Assembly (NCBI GenBank): GCA_031261015.1
Contig: JAISKG010000224.1
Coordinates: 1 to 18,263 of the forward strand
Reading direction: 5' to 3'
DNA from: Dysgonamonadaceae bacterium
GTDB lineage: Bacteria; Bacteroidota; Bacteroidia; Bacteroidales; Azobacteroidaceae
DNA: 18,263 nt
The notes under the pieces are model-generated. The model saw only the letters and a program-made list of their open reading frames with translations. It had not been told where the DNA came from and did no database searches. Within the stretch, counting starts at the first letter, position 1; each line of letters opens with the position of its first letter. Below are positions 1 to 9,656 of the stretch, in pieces. Made by a program: the position numbers and the translations under genes.

Positions 1-1
1 A

Positions 2-436
2 GGGAATTGGGTAGGCGTTTTGTTTGCCGTACAAGCGATCGGTTCGGTCGTTTGGGCGATGATTATTCCGTTATTTAAATCCAATAAACTGGCTTATGTC
101 GTCAGCTTGATTCTGGGTGGAATCGGTTTTATTTCCACCGCTTACATTCACGATCAATATTTTATATTTATTTCTTATATTTTGATCGGATGCGCTTGGG
201 CGGCCATGCTTGCTTTGCCGTTTACGATTTTGACGAACAACTTGTCGGGCAAAAATATGGGCGCGTATTTGGGATTATTCAACGGAACGATTTGCCTGCC
301 GCAAATTGTGGCTGCTTTGATCGGTGGCGCCATCCTTTCGATGGTAGGCAGTTCACAAGTCAATATGTTGATCGTGGCCGGAGTTTTATTATTGTTGGGA
401 ACTGTGGCCGTATTTTTTGTAAAAGATAAAAAATGA
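2..436 (+). CDS. C-terminal part of an SLC45-type MFS sugar transporter (5' end outside window)
   Basis: The gene enters the window already in frame, so only about the last 144 residues are visible. The fragment is strongly hydrophobic with roughly four membrane helices and ends in a short charged tail (FFVKDKK). It begins GNWVGVLFAV, a string typical of the second half of Bacteroidota MFS proteins related to SLC45 sucrose/maltose carriers, and continues with GCAWAAMLALPFTIL and GAYLGLFNGTICLPQI, the expected helix-10/11 pattern. The family is known to move disaccharides across the inner membrane; the substrate here cannot be told. Its TGA stop overlaps the pyrH start as ATGA, so the two are probably translationally coupled. 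The family call is fairly sure; the true start lies upstream of the window. Confidence 0.85.
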   Translation, partial: GNWVGVLFAVQAIGSVVWAMIIPLFKSNKLAYVVSLILGGIGFISTAYIHDQYFIFISYILIGCAWAAMLALPFTILTNNLSGKNMGAYLGLFNGTICLPQIVAALIGGAILSMVGSSQVNMLIVAGVLLLLGTVAVFFVKDKK

Positions 437-1146
437 AACGAACGTATAAACGGATCTTATTGAAACTGAGCGGCGAATCGCTGATGGGAATGAAAGCCTA
501 TGGCATCGACGAAAATCGCTTGGCCGATTATGCACGGCAAATCAAGGAAATTGCCGGCATGAATATCCAAGTCGCGATCGTGATCGGTGGAGGAAATATT
601 TTTCGCGGCCTTAGTGGAGCAGCTCAAGGTTTCGATCGAGTAAAAGGCGATCAGATGGGAATGTTGGCCACTGTGATTAACAGTTTAGCTTTAAGTTCGG
701 CCTTGGAAAAAGAAGGCGTAACAAGCCGGGTTTTCACTGCTGCGCGAATGGAACCGATCGGACAATTATTTGCTAAGCAAACGGCCGTCGAAGCCTTAAA
801 TCGCGGCGAAGTCGTGATGATTGCAGGCGGCACCGGCAATCCGTTCTTCACGACCGATACTGCATCCGCCTTGCGCGCCGTCGAACTTGAAGCCGACGTC
901 ATGCTGAAGGGCACCCGCGTGGATGGCATTTATACCGCCGATCCTGAAAAAGATTCGGCCGCCGTGAAATTCGACGAGATTACCTACGACGAAATCTACG
1001 CGAGAGGCTTGAAAATCATGGATTTGACAGCCACCACGCTCGCCCGTGACAATCGTTTGCCGATCATCGTTTTCGACATGGATACCGTCGGTAACCTCAA
1101 AAAAGTATTGACCGAGCAAAATATCGGAACTTACGTACATAATTAA
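433..1146 (+). CDS. pyrH: UMP kinase
   Basis: Bacterial-type uridylate kinase of the amino-acid-kinase fold, phosphorylating UMP to UDP with ATP in cytoplasmic pyrimidine nucleotide synthesis. The 237-residue length is normal for the family. Visible motifs are the N-terminal phosphate-binding LLKLSGESL (residues 9-17), the glycine-rich VIGGGNIFRG (50-59), GDQMGM (72-77), and LKGTRVDGIYTADP near residue 160, which shapes the nucleotide pocket. The ATG overlaps the upstream stop (ATGA). The next gene is frr, 21 bp downstream; a pyrH-frr pair is a widespread bacterial arrangement. Family knowledge says these enzymes are hexameric and allosterically controlled by UTP and GTP; nothing in the sequence shows regulation here. 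Confidence 0.97.
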   Translation: MKRTYKRILLKLSGESLMGMKAYGIDENRLADYARQIKEIAGMNIQVAIVIGGGNIFRGLSGAAQGFDRVKGDQMGMLATVINSLALSSALEKEGVTSRVFTAARMEPIGQLFAKQTAVEALNRGEVVMIAGGTGNPFFTTDTASALRAVELEADVMLKGTRVDGIYTADPEKDSAAVKFDEITYDEIYARGLKIMDLTATTLARDNRLPIIVFDMDTVGNLKKVLTEQNIGTYVHN

Positions 1147-1167
1147 AATTCTAAAAATAGAAAAGCT

Positions 1168-1728
1168 ATGAGTGTGATTCAAAACGTAATGCAACATGCA
1201 GAAGAAAAAATGCTTCATTCGTTGACGTATTTAGAAGACGCCTTGTCGCGCATCCGCGCAGGAAAAGCGAATGTACATATTTTAGACGGAGTAAAAGTAG
1301 ATTATTACGGCAGCATGACACCGCTTTCCAATGTAGCGACGATCTCGACGCCCGATGCGAAAACGATCACGGTTTTACCTTGGGAAAAAACGATGATCCG
1401 GCCGATTGAAAAAGCCATTCAAGATTCGGACGTGGGCATTACTCCGGAAAACAACGGCGAAATCATCCGCTTGGGCATCCCGCCGCTGACGGAAGAACGC
1501 CGCAAGCAATTGGTGAAATCGACTCGCGCAGAAGCCGAAAATGCTAAAATCGGTATTCGCAACGCCCGCCGCGACGCCAACGACGGCATTCGCAAAGCCA
1601 CTAAGGAAGGAACGCCCGAAGACGACGGCAAAGAAACCGAAGGCGCCATCCAAAAATTACACGATAAATACCTGAAAAAAATCGATGAGGTATTGGCCGC
1701 GAAAGAAAAAGAGATCATGACCGTATAA
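1168..1728 (+). CDS. frr: Ribosome recycling factor
   Basis: RRF splits post-termination 70S ribosomes together with EF-G so that subunits can be reused. The protein is 186 residues, the standard length. It shows the family landmarks: an early [21 protein letters not shown] block, the domain II segment with [17 protein letters not shown] and [15 protein letters not shown], the [18 protein letters not shown] segment, and a long charged helical C-terminus rich in Lys and Glu. It sits 21 bp after pyrH, and rsgA starts 10 bp after its stop, so the three probably form one transcript serving nucleotide supply and ribosome cycling. No oddities are visible. Confidence 0.97.
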   Translation: MSVIQNVMQHAEEKMLHSLTYLEDALSRIRAGKANVHILDGVKVDYYGSMTPLSNVATISTPDAKTITVLPWEKTMIRPIEKAIQDSDVGITPENNGEIIRLGIPPLTEERRKQLVKSTRAEAENAKIGIRNARRDANDGIRKATKEGTPEDDGKETEGAIQKLHDKYLKKIDEVLAAKEKEIMTV

Positions 1729-1730
1729 GC

Positions 1731-1734
1731 GGAG
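1731..1734 (+). promoter_or_regulatory. Shine-Dalgarno-like GGAG supporting the rsgA GTG start
   Basis: GGAG sits four bases before the GTG at 1739, in the 10-bp gap after the frr stop. Bacteroidota genes often lack such a site, so it is useful here for accepting a non-ATG start. Confidence 0.5.
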
Positions 1735-1738
1735 AATC

Positions 1739-2671
1739 GTGAAAGGTTTAGTGGTCAAAAATACAGGTAGTTGGTATCAAATTCAAGCCGAAGACGGACG
1801 ATTGATCGACGCCAAGCTCAAAGGGAATTTCCGTTTGAAAGGCATCCAAAGCACAAATCCGGTGGCGGTGGGCGACCGGGTTCTGCTCGAAGACAATGCC
1901 GAAGGGACGGCTTTCATTTACGAAATCGAAGACCGGAAAAACTACTTGGTACGGAAAGCTTCCAATCTTTCCAAACAATCGCAGGTGATTGCAAGCAATC
2001 TCGATCAGGTTTTTCTGATTGCTACCGTCAATCATCCGGTGACGACCACAACTTTCATCGACCGTTTTTTGGCGACTGCCGAGGCTTACCGCATTCCGGC
2101 CACGCTCTTTTTCAACAAGACCGACCGTTATTCCGAGGATGACAAGGAATACATGGACGCCTTGATCAATTTATACGAAACCATTGGTTATCCGTGTTAT
2201 GCGATTTCGGCAACGGAAAATCAGGATTGGAGTTTCTTACTGGAATTATTGAAAAATAAAATTACGTTGTTTTCGGGACATTCCGGCGTAGGCAAATCTA
2301 CATTGATCAACCGCTTAATTCCCGGATCGCGACAAAAAACACGGGAAATTTCGGAATATCACAATAAAGGGATGCACACGACGACGTTTTCCGAAATGCT
2401 GGCGTTGCCCGGCGGCGGTTATATTATCGATACGCCCGGCGTCAAAGGATTTGGCCTTTTCGATATGGAAGGTGTGGAAATCTCACATTATTTTCCGGAA
2501 ATATTCCGGTTTTCTCATAATTGCCGGTTTAATAATTGCCGGCATTTGCAAGAACCCGGTTGCGCCGTGCGGCAAGCATTGGACAATCATTACATCAGCG
2601 AATCGCGTTATCGAAGTTACCTCAATATGCTTGAAGATAAAAATGAAAATAAATACAGGGAAGCGTTTTAA
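1739..2671 (+). CDS. rsgA: Ribosome small-subunit-dependent GTPase A (30S biogenesis)
   Basis: RsgA (YjeQ/EngC) is a circularly permuted GTPase that acts late in 30S maturation. The 310-residue protein has an N-terminal OB-fold (about 1-75). The GTPase motifs then appear in permuted order: NKTD (126-129) precedes the P-loop GHSGVGKST (180-188) and DTPG (231-234). A C-terminal zinc-binding region follows with C262, C267, H269 and C275 as the likely ligands. The start is GTG: GGAG lies four bases upstream at 1731-1734, and no ATG occurs in frame for more than 130 codons. It lies 10 bp after frr. Its C-terminal coding end probably overlaps the start of the YitT-family gene. Confidence 0.96.
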   Translation: MKGLVVKNTGSWYQIQAEDGRLIDAKLKGNFRLKGIQSTNPVAVGDRVLLEDNAEGTAFIYEIEDRKNYLVRKASNLSKQSQVIASNLDQVFLIATVNHPVTTTTFIDRFLATAEAYRIPATLFFNKTDRYSEDDKEYMDALINLYETIGYPCYAISATENQDWSFLLELLKNKITLFSGHSGVGKSTLINRLIPGSRQKTREISEYHNKGMHTTTFSEMLALPGGGYIIDTPGVKGFGLFDMEGVEISHYFPEIFRFSHNCRFNNCRHLQEPGCAVRQALDNHYISESRYRSYLNMLEDKNENKYREAF

Positions 2672-3536
2672 GATCCGGCGAAAAATGATTATGCAGGAAA
2701 TCCACGATTATTTTTTTATTTGCGTGGGATTAGTTTTGTATGCATTGGGGTGGACGGGATTTTTGTTGCCCAACGAAATTATCACCGGAGGCGTAACGGG
2801 TATTGCCGCGTTGATTTCGTTTTCGGTTCATATTCCGGTCAGTATCCCGTATTTTTGCATCAATGCGGTTTTGCTGATCTTTTCGATTAAAATTCTCGGT
2901 TTTAAATTCAGTATCAAAACGATTATCAACGTATTGATATTGACATTCCTTTTATCGTTTCTGCCGCATTGGATTACCAAACCTTTGGTAGAAGGCGAGC
3001 TGTTTATGAATTGCATATTGGGCGGCATATTGTGCGGCATAGGCTTGGGCTTGGTTTTCAATTACAAAGGCAGCACGGGCGGAACCGACATTATCGCCAT
3101 GATTATCAATAAATACAGACATGTATCGCTGGGAAAAGGGATTATGTTTTGCGATCTGGCGATTATTTCTTCCTCGTACCTGAAATTTCAAAACATCGAA
3201 AAAGTCGTTTACGGCTTGGTAGTTATGGGCGTTGTTTCTTACACGATTGATATGGTGATGAACGGCGCGCGGCAATCGGTGCAGTTTTTCATTTTCAGCA
3301 ATAAATATGAGAAAATCGCAAATGCGATCAATCAGCAGGTGCATCGCGGCTGTACGTTGCTGGATGGCACGGGCTGGTATTCCAAAAAACCAGTGAAAGT
3401 CATTGTAGTGATGGTAAAGAAAAATGAATCTGTTTCCATTTTCCGCATAGTGAAGAATATCGACCCGAATGCGTTTATTTCCCAAAGTTCCGTGCGAGGT
3501 GTTTACGGACAAGGATTTGAAGAGATACACGAGTGA
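2643..3536 (+). CDS. YitT-family membrane protein (DUF161 plus C-terminal DUF2179)
   Basis: Inner-membrane protein of the YitT family, whose biochemical role is not established. The N-terminal two thirds carry about five or six hydrophobic helices with family-typical strings, [20 protein letters not shown] (37-56) and later [19 protein letters not shown]. The C-terminal soluble domain ends in [11 protein letters not shown], typical of DUF2179. The frame is open far upstream inside rsgA, but that part is only a shadow of rsgA. I chose ATG 2643, which overlaps rsgA by 29 bp and gives a basic, inside-positive N-terminus (KRFKIRRK) before the first helix. ATG 2685 or ATG 2691 would avoid the overlap and are also possible. 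The product is 297 residues with the chosen start. Confidence 0.88.
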   Translation: MKINTGKRFKIRRKMIMQEIHDYFFICVGLVLYALGWTGFLLPNEIITGGVTGIAALISFSVHIPVSIPYFCINAVLLIFSIKILGFKFSIKTIINVLILTFLLSFLPHWITKPLVEGELFMNCILGGILCGIGLGLVFNYKGSTGGTDIIAMIINKYRHVSLGKGIMFCDLAIISSSYLKFQNIEKVVYGLVVMGVVSYTIDMVMNGARQSVQFFIFSNKYEKIANAINQQVHRGCTLLDGTGWYSKKPVKVIVVMVKKNESVSIFRIVKNIDPNAFISQSSVRGVYGQGFEEIHE

Positions 3537-3594
3537 CAAGTGGAAAAGCGAGCTGTCAAACAATTTTTAATCAACTATTTCGTTATATATCACG

Positions 3595-4179
3595 ATGAAA
3601 CCATTTGTTTTTGCTACGCATAACGCACATAAATTAGATGAAGTACAGGAGATTTTGGGAAACCAAATTCCCTTGTTGTCATTGCAAAATATTGATTGCA
3701 AGGAAGATATTCCCGAAACGGCAGATACTTTGGAAGGCAATGCTCTCCTAAAAGCGCGCTACGTATATGAAAACTACGGATACAATTGTTTCGCCGATGA
3801 TACCGGATTGGAAATCGCGGCTTTGAACAACGCGCCGGGCGTTTATTCCGCGCGTTACGCCGGAGATTCCAAAGATCCGAAAGCCAATCGCGACAAAGTC
3901 TTAAAAGATTTGGAAGGAGCCGACGATTATTCCGCACGATTCCGCACGGTAATCGCCTTAATCATCGACGGGAAGGAACATTTATTTGAAGGAATTATTC
4001 AGGGAACGATCATCCGGGAAGAACGGGGAACGGCCGGCTTCGGCTATGATCCGATTTTCGTTCCGGAAGGATACGATCAAACATTTGCCGAATTAGGTGC
4101 AGATATTAAAAATACAATTAGCCACCGGGCGAAAGCCATTCAACAATTAAAACAGTTTTTATATGAAAAGAATTATTAA
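3595..4179 (+). CDS. rdgB: Non-canonical purine NTP pyrophosphatase (ITP/XTP/dITP)
   Basis: HAM1/RdgB-type house-cleaning enzyme that hydrolyses ITP, dITP and XTP to the monophosphate and pyrophosphate, keeping deaminated purines out of DNA and RNA. The 194-residue length is normal. Diagnostic motifs are [12 protein letters not shown] (6-17), FADDTGLEI (66-74) with D69 as the likely catalytic Asp, [12 protein letters not shown] (79-90), [10 protein letters not shown] (148-157) and ISHRAKA (175-181). It lies 58 bp after the YitT gene, in a gap where I see no convincing TAnnTTTG box. Its 3' end overlaps the porZ-like start by 17 bp, which suggests translational coupling. Confidence 0.96.
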   Translation: MKPFVFATHNAHKLDEVQEILGNQIPLLSLQNIDCKEDIPETADTLEGNALLKARYVYENYGYNCFADDTGLEIAALNNAPGVYSARYAGDSKDPKANRDKVLKDLEGADDYSARFRTVIALIIDGKEHLFEGIIQGTIIREERGTAGFGYDPIFVPEGYDQTFAELGADIKNTISHRAKAIQQLKQFLYEKNY

Positions 4180-6478
4180 TTCCTTATTGATCGCCGGTTT
4201 ATCATTTTTATGCTTTACTTCGATCCAAGCGCAACCGGGAACATGGAAAACCTATACGGCTTACCAAAACGCGACCTTGACGGCCGCAACGTCGAATTAT
4301 ATCTTCGCCGTTTACGACGGCGCACTTCTCTCTTATTCCCCTTCGGATAAAGAAGTAAAAACCTATTCCTTCGACGACGGATTGAATGACGTCAAGATCG
4401 TACAAATGGCTTATTGTCCGAATGCCAAGGCTTTAGTTTTAGTTTATGAAAATTCCAATATCGACTTGTTTTACGGGCAAAATAATGTTGTGAACATTTC
4501 GGCCATCAAACAAGACACGAAATACACCAATAAAACGATCGACGGTATTTCCATTGAAGGAAATTACGCTTATCTATCGGCCGGTTTCGGGATTGTCAAA
4601 TTAGATGTTGTCCGGCGGGAAATTAAGGATACATGGCCGGGGCCGCCCACAATGGCGGCTTGTCGGTGGGGAAATTATTTTTATGCCGCCACTAATGAAG
4701 GTCTCAAACGCGCATCAGAAACAGTTAATCTATTGGATCAGAGCAATTGGCAAAAAGTAACCTTGAATAATTTCACTGGAAATGAAACCAAAATCACTCA
4801 AATGCTGGTTTTCAAAGACAATTTGATTTTTTACGATAAAAGTAAAGTTTATTACATGACCAAGGAAGGAAGCATTCATTTGTTATTCGATGGTTCATTG
4901 AGAAGTATGACGGTTTTAAATGATCAATTAGTGCTATGTGTCTACAGTTTGCTATTCTTTTATACCGATGTTACTCAACCCAATAAAGCGGTTAGAGTAA
5001 CAGCCAACTCGATCAGTTCGTACAATTCATCCAATACTTATTGGATTGCTCAACCTGAAGCCGGCCTTGCGGAAATCAAACGGGAAGCAAACTCGACCGA
5101 ATATACCGTTCTTACTTCCGGAATCCAAATCAACAGTCCGGCGCGAAATTATATGTTTTATCTTACTTACACCGCTAATAAATTATTAGTTGTAGGAGGG
5201 GGACGGGCTGCCGACCGCGACAATAAACCGGGTACTTTGATGATTCTGGAAAACGGGAAATGGACGAATTTCAACGATGCACGAATCGCTCAAGCCGCCG
5301 GGTTGAGTTGGGTGCGCGATTTTACTTCAGTTGCCGTAGATCCGCGCAATCCGAAACATTATTTTGTAGCCAGCTACGGCGAAGGTGTTTACGAATTTAA
5401 CGATACGACTTTTGTCAATCGTTATACAATCGGTAACAGTTCCTTACAATCAGCTTTACCTACTAATCCCAATGCCGATCATTTCGTCCGCGTGGATGGC
5501 TTGGTTTACGATAAAAATAATAATTTGTATATGGTCAATGCCGGCGTGCCCAATTCAATCAGTACCTATACCGCTTCCAATACATGGAAATCTTTTTATA
5601 ATACAAAAATTATTTCGTGCGTTCCCAACTTACTGATTGTCACCAAAGATAATTGGAAATGGGGAAATATTTACCGCGAAAAGCCGGGTGTTTTCGCTTT
5701 CGACGATAGCAGCGCCGAAGTTCGCTTGTATTACAATAATCGTTTTATTGATCAACAAGGAAACGATATTGGAGCCTCTATGTATTATTGCATAGTAGAA
5801 GATCCGGGCAACGGCAGCATTTGGGTAGGCACCGATAACGGGCCGGTCAGTTTCGCTCCCGCCGGCAACAAATCTATCGAAACAATGTTGGACGAAGGTG
5901 TCTGCAACCGTATTATTCTGACCGATCAGGAAGGCTCCGGCTATTATCTGATGGCGGGACAACGTGTTAAAACAATCGCTGTGGACGGCGCAGGCCGTAA
6001 GTGGCTCGGCAGCGAAAATGGAGGCGTTTTCATGGTGGACGATTCTGACCGTTCCAATGTGATCGTCGAAAACTTTACGACCGATAATTCGCAATTGATC
6101 TCCAATAATATTGTTTCCATTGCCATCAACAACGAATCGGGTGAAATATTTATCGGAACCGATAAAGGTCTGGTTTCATACATGAGCGACGCCGTGCAGG
6201 GATCAAGTGATTTTTCCAATGTCTATGCTTTCCCGAATCCGGTAAAACCCGGAAACCGGAATCAAGTGACCATCACCGGATTGATGAGCAATTCGACCGT
6301 CCGCATCACGGATATGGGCGGTAACCTGATTAGTCAAGGCTCTTCGCGTGGCGGACAATATGTCTGGAATTGCGCCGACCTCAACGGAAATATAGTGAAA
6401 GCAGGAATTTACCTCGTATTGGCCGCCACTCCCGACGGAGCGCAAGGCGTAGCGACTAAAATTATGGTAATCAATTAA
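4163..6478 (+). CDS. porZ: PorZ-like type IX secretion system beta-propeller protein with T9SS sorting domain
   Basis: The 771-residue exported protein has a signal peptide ([18 protein letters not shown], likely cut after ...SIQAQ). Two stretches of beta-propeller-like repeats follow, with recurrent blades such as [25 protein letters not shown] and [15 protein letters not shown]. The last 85 residues (687-771) form a type A T9SS C-terminal domain: [25 protein letters not shown] and a final TKIMVIN. Length and layout match PorZ of Porphyromonas gingivalis, an outer-surface member of the PorU-PorV-PorQ-PorZ attachment complex that binds A-LPS. The start ATG overlaps rdgB by 17 bp. An alternative is a secreted two-component-regulator-propeller protein that merely carries a T9SS tail, but the early GTWKTYTAY plus two propellers favour PorZ. 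No other T9SS genes are in the window. Confidence 0.85.
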   Translation: MKRIINSLLIAGLSFLCFTSIQAQPGTWKTYTAYQNATLTAATSNYIFAVYDGALLSYSPSDKEVKTYSFDDGLNDVKIVQMAYCPNAKALVLVYENSNIDLFYGQNNVVNISAIKQDTKYTNKTIDGISIEGNYAYLSAGFGIVKLDVVRREIKDTWPGPPTMAACRWGNYFYAATNEGLKRASETVNLLDQSNWQKVTLNNFTGNETKITQMLVFKDNLIFYDKSKVYYMTKEGSIHLLFDGSLRSMTVLNDQLVLCVYSLLFFYTDVTQPNKAVRVTANSISSYNSSNTYWIAQPEAGLAEIKREANSTEYTVLTSGIQINSPARNYMFYLTYTANKLLVVGGGRAADRDNKPGTLMILENGKWTNFNDARIAQAAGLSWVRDFTSVAVDPRNPKHYFVASYGEGVYEFNDTTFVNRYTIGNSSLQSALPTNPNADHFVRVDGLVYDKNNNLYMVNAGVPNSISTYTASNTWKSFYNTKIISCVPNLLIVTKDNWKWGNIYREKPGVFAFDDSSAEVRLYYNNRFIDQQGNDIGASMYYCIVEDPGNGSIWVGTDNGPVSFAPAGNKSIETMLDEGVCNRIILTDQEGSGYYLMAGQRVKTIAVDGAGRKWLGSENGGVFMVDDSDRSNVIVENFTTDNSQLISNNIVSIAINNESGEIFIGTDKGLVSYMSDAVQGSSDFSNVYAFPNPVKPGNRNQVTITGLMSNSTVRITDMGGNLISQGSSRGGQYVWNCADLNGNIVKAGIYLVLAATPDGAQGVATKIMVIN

Positions 6479-6517
6479 GACAGAACTCGACTTTTATATT
6501 TTTTTATACATCGCAGG

Positions 6518-6549
6518 TTTTCCTAATTGGAAGAAAAGCCGTACTTTTG
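6518..6549 (+). promoter_or_regulatory. Bacteroidota-type promoter for pckA
   Basis: TACTTTTG at 6542-6549 fits the TAnnTTTG -7 consensus exactly. The -33 position holds only TTTT (6518-6521), 20 bp upstream, so that half is weak. A transcript starting a few bases after 6549 would have an untranslated leader of about 50 bases before the pckA ATG. The rest of the gap after porZ (6479-6605) is AT-rich with no clear terminator. Confidence 0.6.
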
Positions 6550-6550
6550 T

Positions 6551-6564
6551 ATGTTTTATAACAT
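6551..6564. promoter_or_regulatory. Inverted repeat at the predicted pckA transcription start (possible operator)
   Basis: The 14-mer ATGTTTTATAACAT is a perfect inverted repeat with 5-bp arms (ATGTT/AACAT) around TTAT. It begins one base after the -7 element, so it should straddle the transcription start. A binding protein there would block or modulate pckA. An AT-rich repeat of this size can occur by chance, so the operator reading is inference. Confidence 0.35.
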
Positions 6565-6605
6565 AAAAAAGAAAAGAATCAAATACAATAATAAAATTTA
6601 AATTT

Positions 6606-8195
6606 ATGGCAAAAGTAGATTTAGGAAAGTATGGCATCGACACGAATATACCTGTCGTGTATAATCCGTCGTATGAAGAGCTTTATCAAGCGGAAGTAAA
6701 TCCTGCAAATGAAGGATTTGAAAGAGGCGTAGTCACCAACACCGGCGCCGTGTCGGTCGATACGGGTAAATTCACCGGACGTTCCCCGAAAGACCGTTAC
6801 ATCGTAGAAGATGTAGTCACCAAAGATACGATTTGGTGGGACGGCAATATCAACAAACCGGTTTCGCCCGAAATTTGGGACGACTTAAAAGCTAACACGA
6901 TCAAGCAATTAAACACTGCTAAAAAATTATACGTAGTCGATACTTTCTGCGGAACCAACGCGGACACACGCATGAAAGTGCGTTTCATCGTAGAAGTAGC
7001 TTGGCAGGCGCATTTTGTGACCAATATGTTTATCCGTCCTTCGCATTACGAATTGGCTAATTACGGCGAACCTGATTTCGTCGTTTTCAACGGTTCCAAA
7101 ACCACCAATCCGAAATGGAAAGAACAAGGATTAAATTCGGAAGTATATGTTTTGTTCAACCTTACGGAAAAAGAACAAATCATCGGTGGCACGTGGTACG
7201 GCGGCGAAATGAAAAAAGGCATGTTCTCCATGCAAAACTATTACCTGCCGTTGAAAGGCATTGCTTCGATGCACTGCTCGGCCAACGTCGGCGAAAAAGG
7301 CGATGTAGCCGTATTCTTCGGATTGTCGGGAACCGGTAAAACTACGCTTTCGGCCGACCCGAAACGTTACCTGATCGGTGACGACGAACACGGCTGGGAC
7401 GATAAAGGCGTTTTCAACTACGAAGGCGGTTGTTATGCCAAAGTCATTGATTTAAGCCAGGAAAACGAACCCGATATTTGGCGCGCCATCCGTCGCGACG
7501 CTCTGTTGGAAAATGTAACTGTGAAACCCGACGGAACGCCCGATTATTCCAAAGAAGCCTCCAAAACGGAAAATACCCGCGTATCGTATCCGATTTATTT
7601 CATCAATAAAATTGTGTTGCCTTCGCGCGCCGGTCACGCCAGCAAGATCATTTATTTGAGCGCCGACGCTTTTGGCGTGTTGCCTCCCGTATCGATTTTG
7701 GACGAAAAATCGGCTCAGTATCACTTCCTTTGCGGTTATACTTCCAAGTTGGCCGGAACGGAACGCGGCATCACCGAACCGCTTCCCTCGTTCTCGCCTG
7801 CATTCGGCGAAGCTTTCTTGACATTGCATCCAACTCAATATGCAAGCGTGTTGGCTAAAAAAATGAAAGAACACAACGCCACCGCTTATTTGGTCAACAC
7901 CGGCTGGAACGGCACCGGCAAACGGATCTCGATCAAAGATACCCGCGCCATCATCGACGCTATCATCGACGGTTCAATTGAAAAAGCGGAAACAGTAAAT
8001 ATTCCCGTCTTGAACTTAGTGGCTCCTAAAAAATTGAACAACGTGAGCGAAGGTATTCTTGATCCGCGTGATACTTATGCTAATAAGGCGGAATGGGAAG
8101 AAAAAGCGAAATCGCTGGCAGCCAAGTATATCAAGAACTTTGAGCAATATTTGCCGGAAGGGAAGGAATTGTTGGCGAGCGGGCCGCAATTGTAA
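6606..8195 (+). CDS. pckA: Phosphoenolpyruvate carboxykinase (ATP)
   Basis: ATP-dependent PEPCK interconverts oxaloacetate + ATP and PEP + CO2 + ADP. In many anaerobic Bacteroidota it is thought to run in the carboxylating direction on the way to succinate; direction here is inference. The 529-residue length is typical. Motifs in order: oxaloacetate-binding GRSPKDR (58-64), YGGEMKKG (198-205) with the active-site lysines, SMHCSANVG (221-229) with the metal-ligand His, the P-loop [10 protein letters not shown] (239-248) and the metal-binding DDEHGW (259-264). It has its own promoter signal and is separated from porZ by 127 bp. Its TAA shares one base with the ATG of the following frame, and a strong hairpin begins 17 bp after the stop. 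Confidence 0.98.
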   Translation: MAKVDLGKYGIDTNIPVVYNPSYEELYQAEVNPANEGFERGVVTNTGAVSVDTGKFTGRSPKDRYIVEDVVTKDTIWWDGNINKPVSPEIWDDLKANTIKQLNTAKKLYVVDTFCGTNADTRMKVRFIVEVAWQAHFVTNMFIRPSHYELANYGEPDFVVFNGSKTTNPKWKEQGLNSEVYVLFNLTEKEQIIGGTWYGGEMKKGMFSMQNYYLPLKGIASMHCSANVGEKGDVAVFFGLSGTGKTTLSADPKRYLIGDDEHGWDDKGVFNYEGGCYAKVIDLSQENEPDIWRAIRRDALLENVTVKPDGTPDYSKEASKTENTRVSYPIYFINKIVLPSRAGHASKIIYLSADAFGVLPPVSILDEKSAQYHFLCGYTSKLAGTERGITEPLPSFSPAFGEAFLTLHPTQYASVLAKKMKEHNATAYLVNTGWNGTGKRISIKDTRAIIDAIIDGSIEKAETVNIPVLNLVAPKKLNNVSEGILDPRDTYANKAEWEEKAKSLAAKYIKNFEQYLPEGKELLASGPQL

Positions 8196-9655
8196 TGACT
8201 TTGAGAATTTCAGGCTTTCCAAGCTTTAAAAACTTGGAAAGCCTTATAAAAAATTACCGATTTTTGTGGGCAGTAATTTTAATTTATTTGCTCGTAAAAA
8301 TCGCTTTATTTTCCACTTGTTTCTTCTGGGATAGCGTCGCTACTTTATCCAAACCCAGCCTTTTCCTCTATGAACATAATTTCTCTTCGCTGAATTTCCC
8401 GTCCGATACCGTCGATGATAATTTGTTGTTATCCGGCATAATGGCTGGCATTTGGAAAATTTTCGGTTGCAATTTGATTGTTTCTCATTTGTTTTTCACC
8501 ATTATCGGATTAATCTTCATTTATCAATTATTCCGGCTTTGCACGCTATTTATTCCGCAAGCAAATGCTTTCCCGTTTATCTTTTTATTAGTTATTTCCG
8601 ATCCGGCTGTCGTCACTCAATCGCTGTTGATTATGACGGATTTATTCATGCTTCTTTTCGCTGTCATGAGCATCCGCTACATTTTGGAAAATCGCAAAAT
8701 CGCTTTGACTTTTTCTTTGCTGGCGCTTTCTTTGTTGCGAGCCAGAGGATTGTGCATGAGCGCGGGAATTGCATTCGGATATTTCGTTTATTTAATTTAT
8801 CAAAACCAATGGAAAATTTCTTTCAAACAAGTGAAACAAGCGATTTTACCTTTCCTTCCGGCCATTTTGTTTTTCACTGGCTTTTACCTTTACCGGCAAA
8901 TGATGTTTGGTGGTTATTATTATATACGTGAAGATAATGCTTGGTCGTCCCATTATCATTGGGTGAACTTTAAGCAATTGATTATCAATGTGGCGGCTAC
9001 CGGAAGATGTTTTCTCGATTACGGCAGAATTTTCATTTGGATCGTTTTGATTTTCCTGGGATTGAAATTCGGCATCAAACGTTTGTTTCGGAAAGAAATA
9101 CAAATCCCATTGATCTTTTTTGCAGCAACGTTTTTTTGTTTGTTGTGTATCACGCTACCGTTTACTAATCCCGTCGGATTCCGGTATTTTATGCTGCAAT
9201 ATATTCTGGTTGCTTTGGTTGCCGGAAAACTTTTATTCGCTTTGTTGAAAGAAAAGCAAGCTAAAATCATCAGTATTTTATTGATTCTCGGATTATGGTC
9301 GGGTCATTTTTGGATTTATCCTGAAAAAATTCCGATGGCTTGGGATACGACTTTAGCGCATCTACCTTATTACGATTTGCGTCAAGATATGCTCCGTTAT
9401 TTGGATGATAATCAAATAGATTACAAGGAAACAGCTTCTTTTTTCCCCGCAGCTGCCGGTGGGAAATTCATTGATTTATCGACCGACGAACGACAATTTG
9501 CCGCATTGGATTTTCAGGCTAATAAATATGTGATTTACAGTAACATTGCCAATTGGAGCGACGAAGACATCGACACTGTCCAAACTTGGATCAAAGAAAA
9601 AGAATTTGTCTGGAGAGGTGTCTTTATACGGATTTATCGGAATCCGGCAAAATAA
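8195..9655 (+). CDS. Polytopic membrane protein, probable GT-C-type glycosyltransferase
   Basis: The 486-residue product has about ten hydrophobic helices (roughly 23-41, 95-117, 125-160 as two, 170-203, 216-235, 277-292, 303-323, 333-351, 357-374) and a soluble tail (about 385-486). The layout fits the GT-C fold of ArnT/PMT-like, polyprenyl-phosphate-sugar-dependent transferases. The first extracytoplasmic loop carries acidic residues in FFWDS (43-47) and PSDTVDDN (69-76), and GIWKIFGCNLIVSHL resembles the family's second-helix entry. Sugar and acceptor are unknown; an O-unit polymerase is an alternative I consider less likely. The ATG at 8195 overlaps the pckA stop, but a 12-bp-stem hairpin covers codons 6-17, so translation may start downstream (TTG 8234 is in frame). 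It is more AT-rich than pckA and converges with the methyltransferase gene. Confidence 0.72.
   Translation: MTLRISGFPSFKNLESLIKNYRFLWAVILIYLLVKIALFSTCFFWDSVATLSKPSLFLYEHNFSSLNFPSDTVDDNLLLSGIMAGIWKIFGCNLIVSHLFFTIIGLIFIYQLFRLCTLFIPQANAFPFIFLLVISDPAVVTQSLLIMTDLFMLLFAVMSIRYILENRKIALTFSLLALSLLRARGLCMSAGIAFGYFVYLIYQNQWKISFKQVKQAILPFLPAILFFTGFYLYRQMMFGGYYYIREDNAWSSHYHWVNFKQLIINVAATGRCFLDYGRIFIWIVLIFLGLKFGIKRLFRKEIQIPLIFFAATFFCLLCITLPFTNPVGFRYFMLQYILVALVAGKLLFALLKEKQAKIISILLILGLWSGHFWIYPEKIPMAWDTTLAHLPYYDLRQDMLRYLDDNQIDYKETASFFPAAAGGKFIDLSTDERQFAALDFQANKYVIYSNIANWSDEDIDTVQTWIKEKEFVWRGVFIRIYRNPAK
8212..8244. terminator. Perfect 12-bp-stem hairpin after pckA, inside the start of the next reading frame
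   Basis: AGGCTTTCCAAG (8212-8223) and CTTGGAAAGCCT (8233-8244) are exact reverse complements around a 9-base loop. It starts 17 bp after the pckA stop, where a terminator would be expected. The + strand downstream reads TATAAAAAATT and lacks a proper T-run, so it may be an attenuator or 3'-end stabiliser rather than a classical intrinsic terminator. The structure is directly visible; the role is inferred. Confidence 0.5.
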
Positions 9656-9656
9656 T

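Noticed and set aside
1149..1162. TTCTA-AAAA-TAGAA inverted repeat between pyrH and frr
   Set aside because: Only 5 AT-rich pairs in a 21-bp intra-operon gap, with no T-run; likely chance.
2451..2642. Upstream in-frame extension of the YitT gene inside rsgA
   Set aside because: The extra residues come from the rsgA coding sequence in another frame, contain no family similarity and would require a 221-bp overlap.
2952..3563. Roughly 200-codon minus-strand frame across the YitT gene
   Set aside because: Shadow of a conserved membrane-protein gene, with no promoter, domain or neighbour supporting it.
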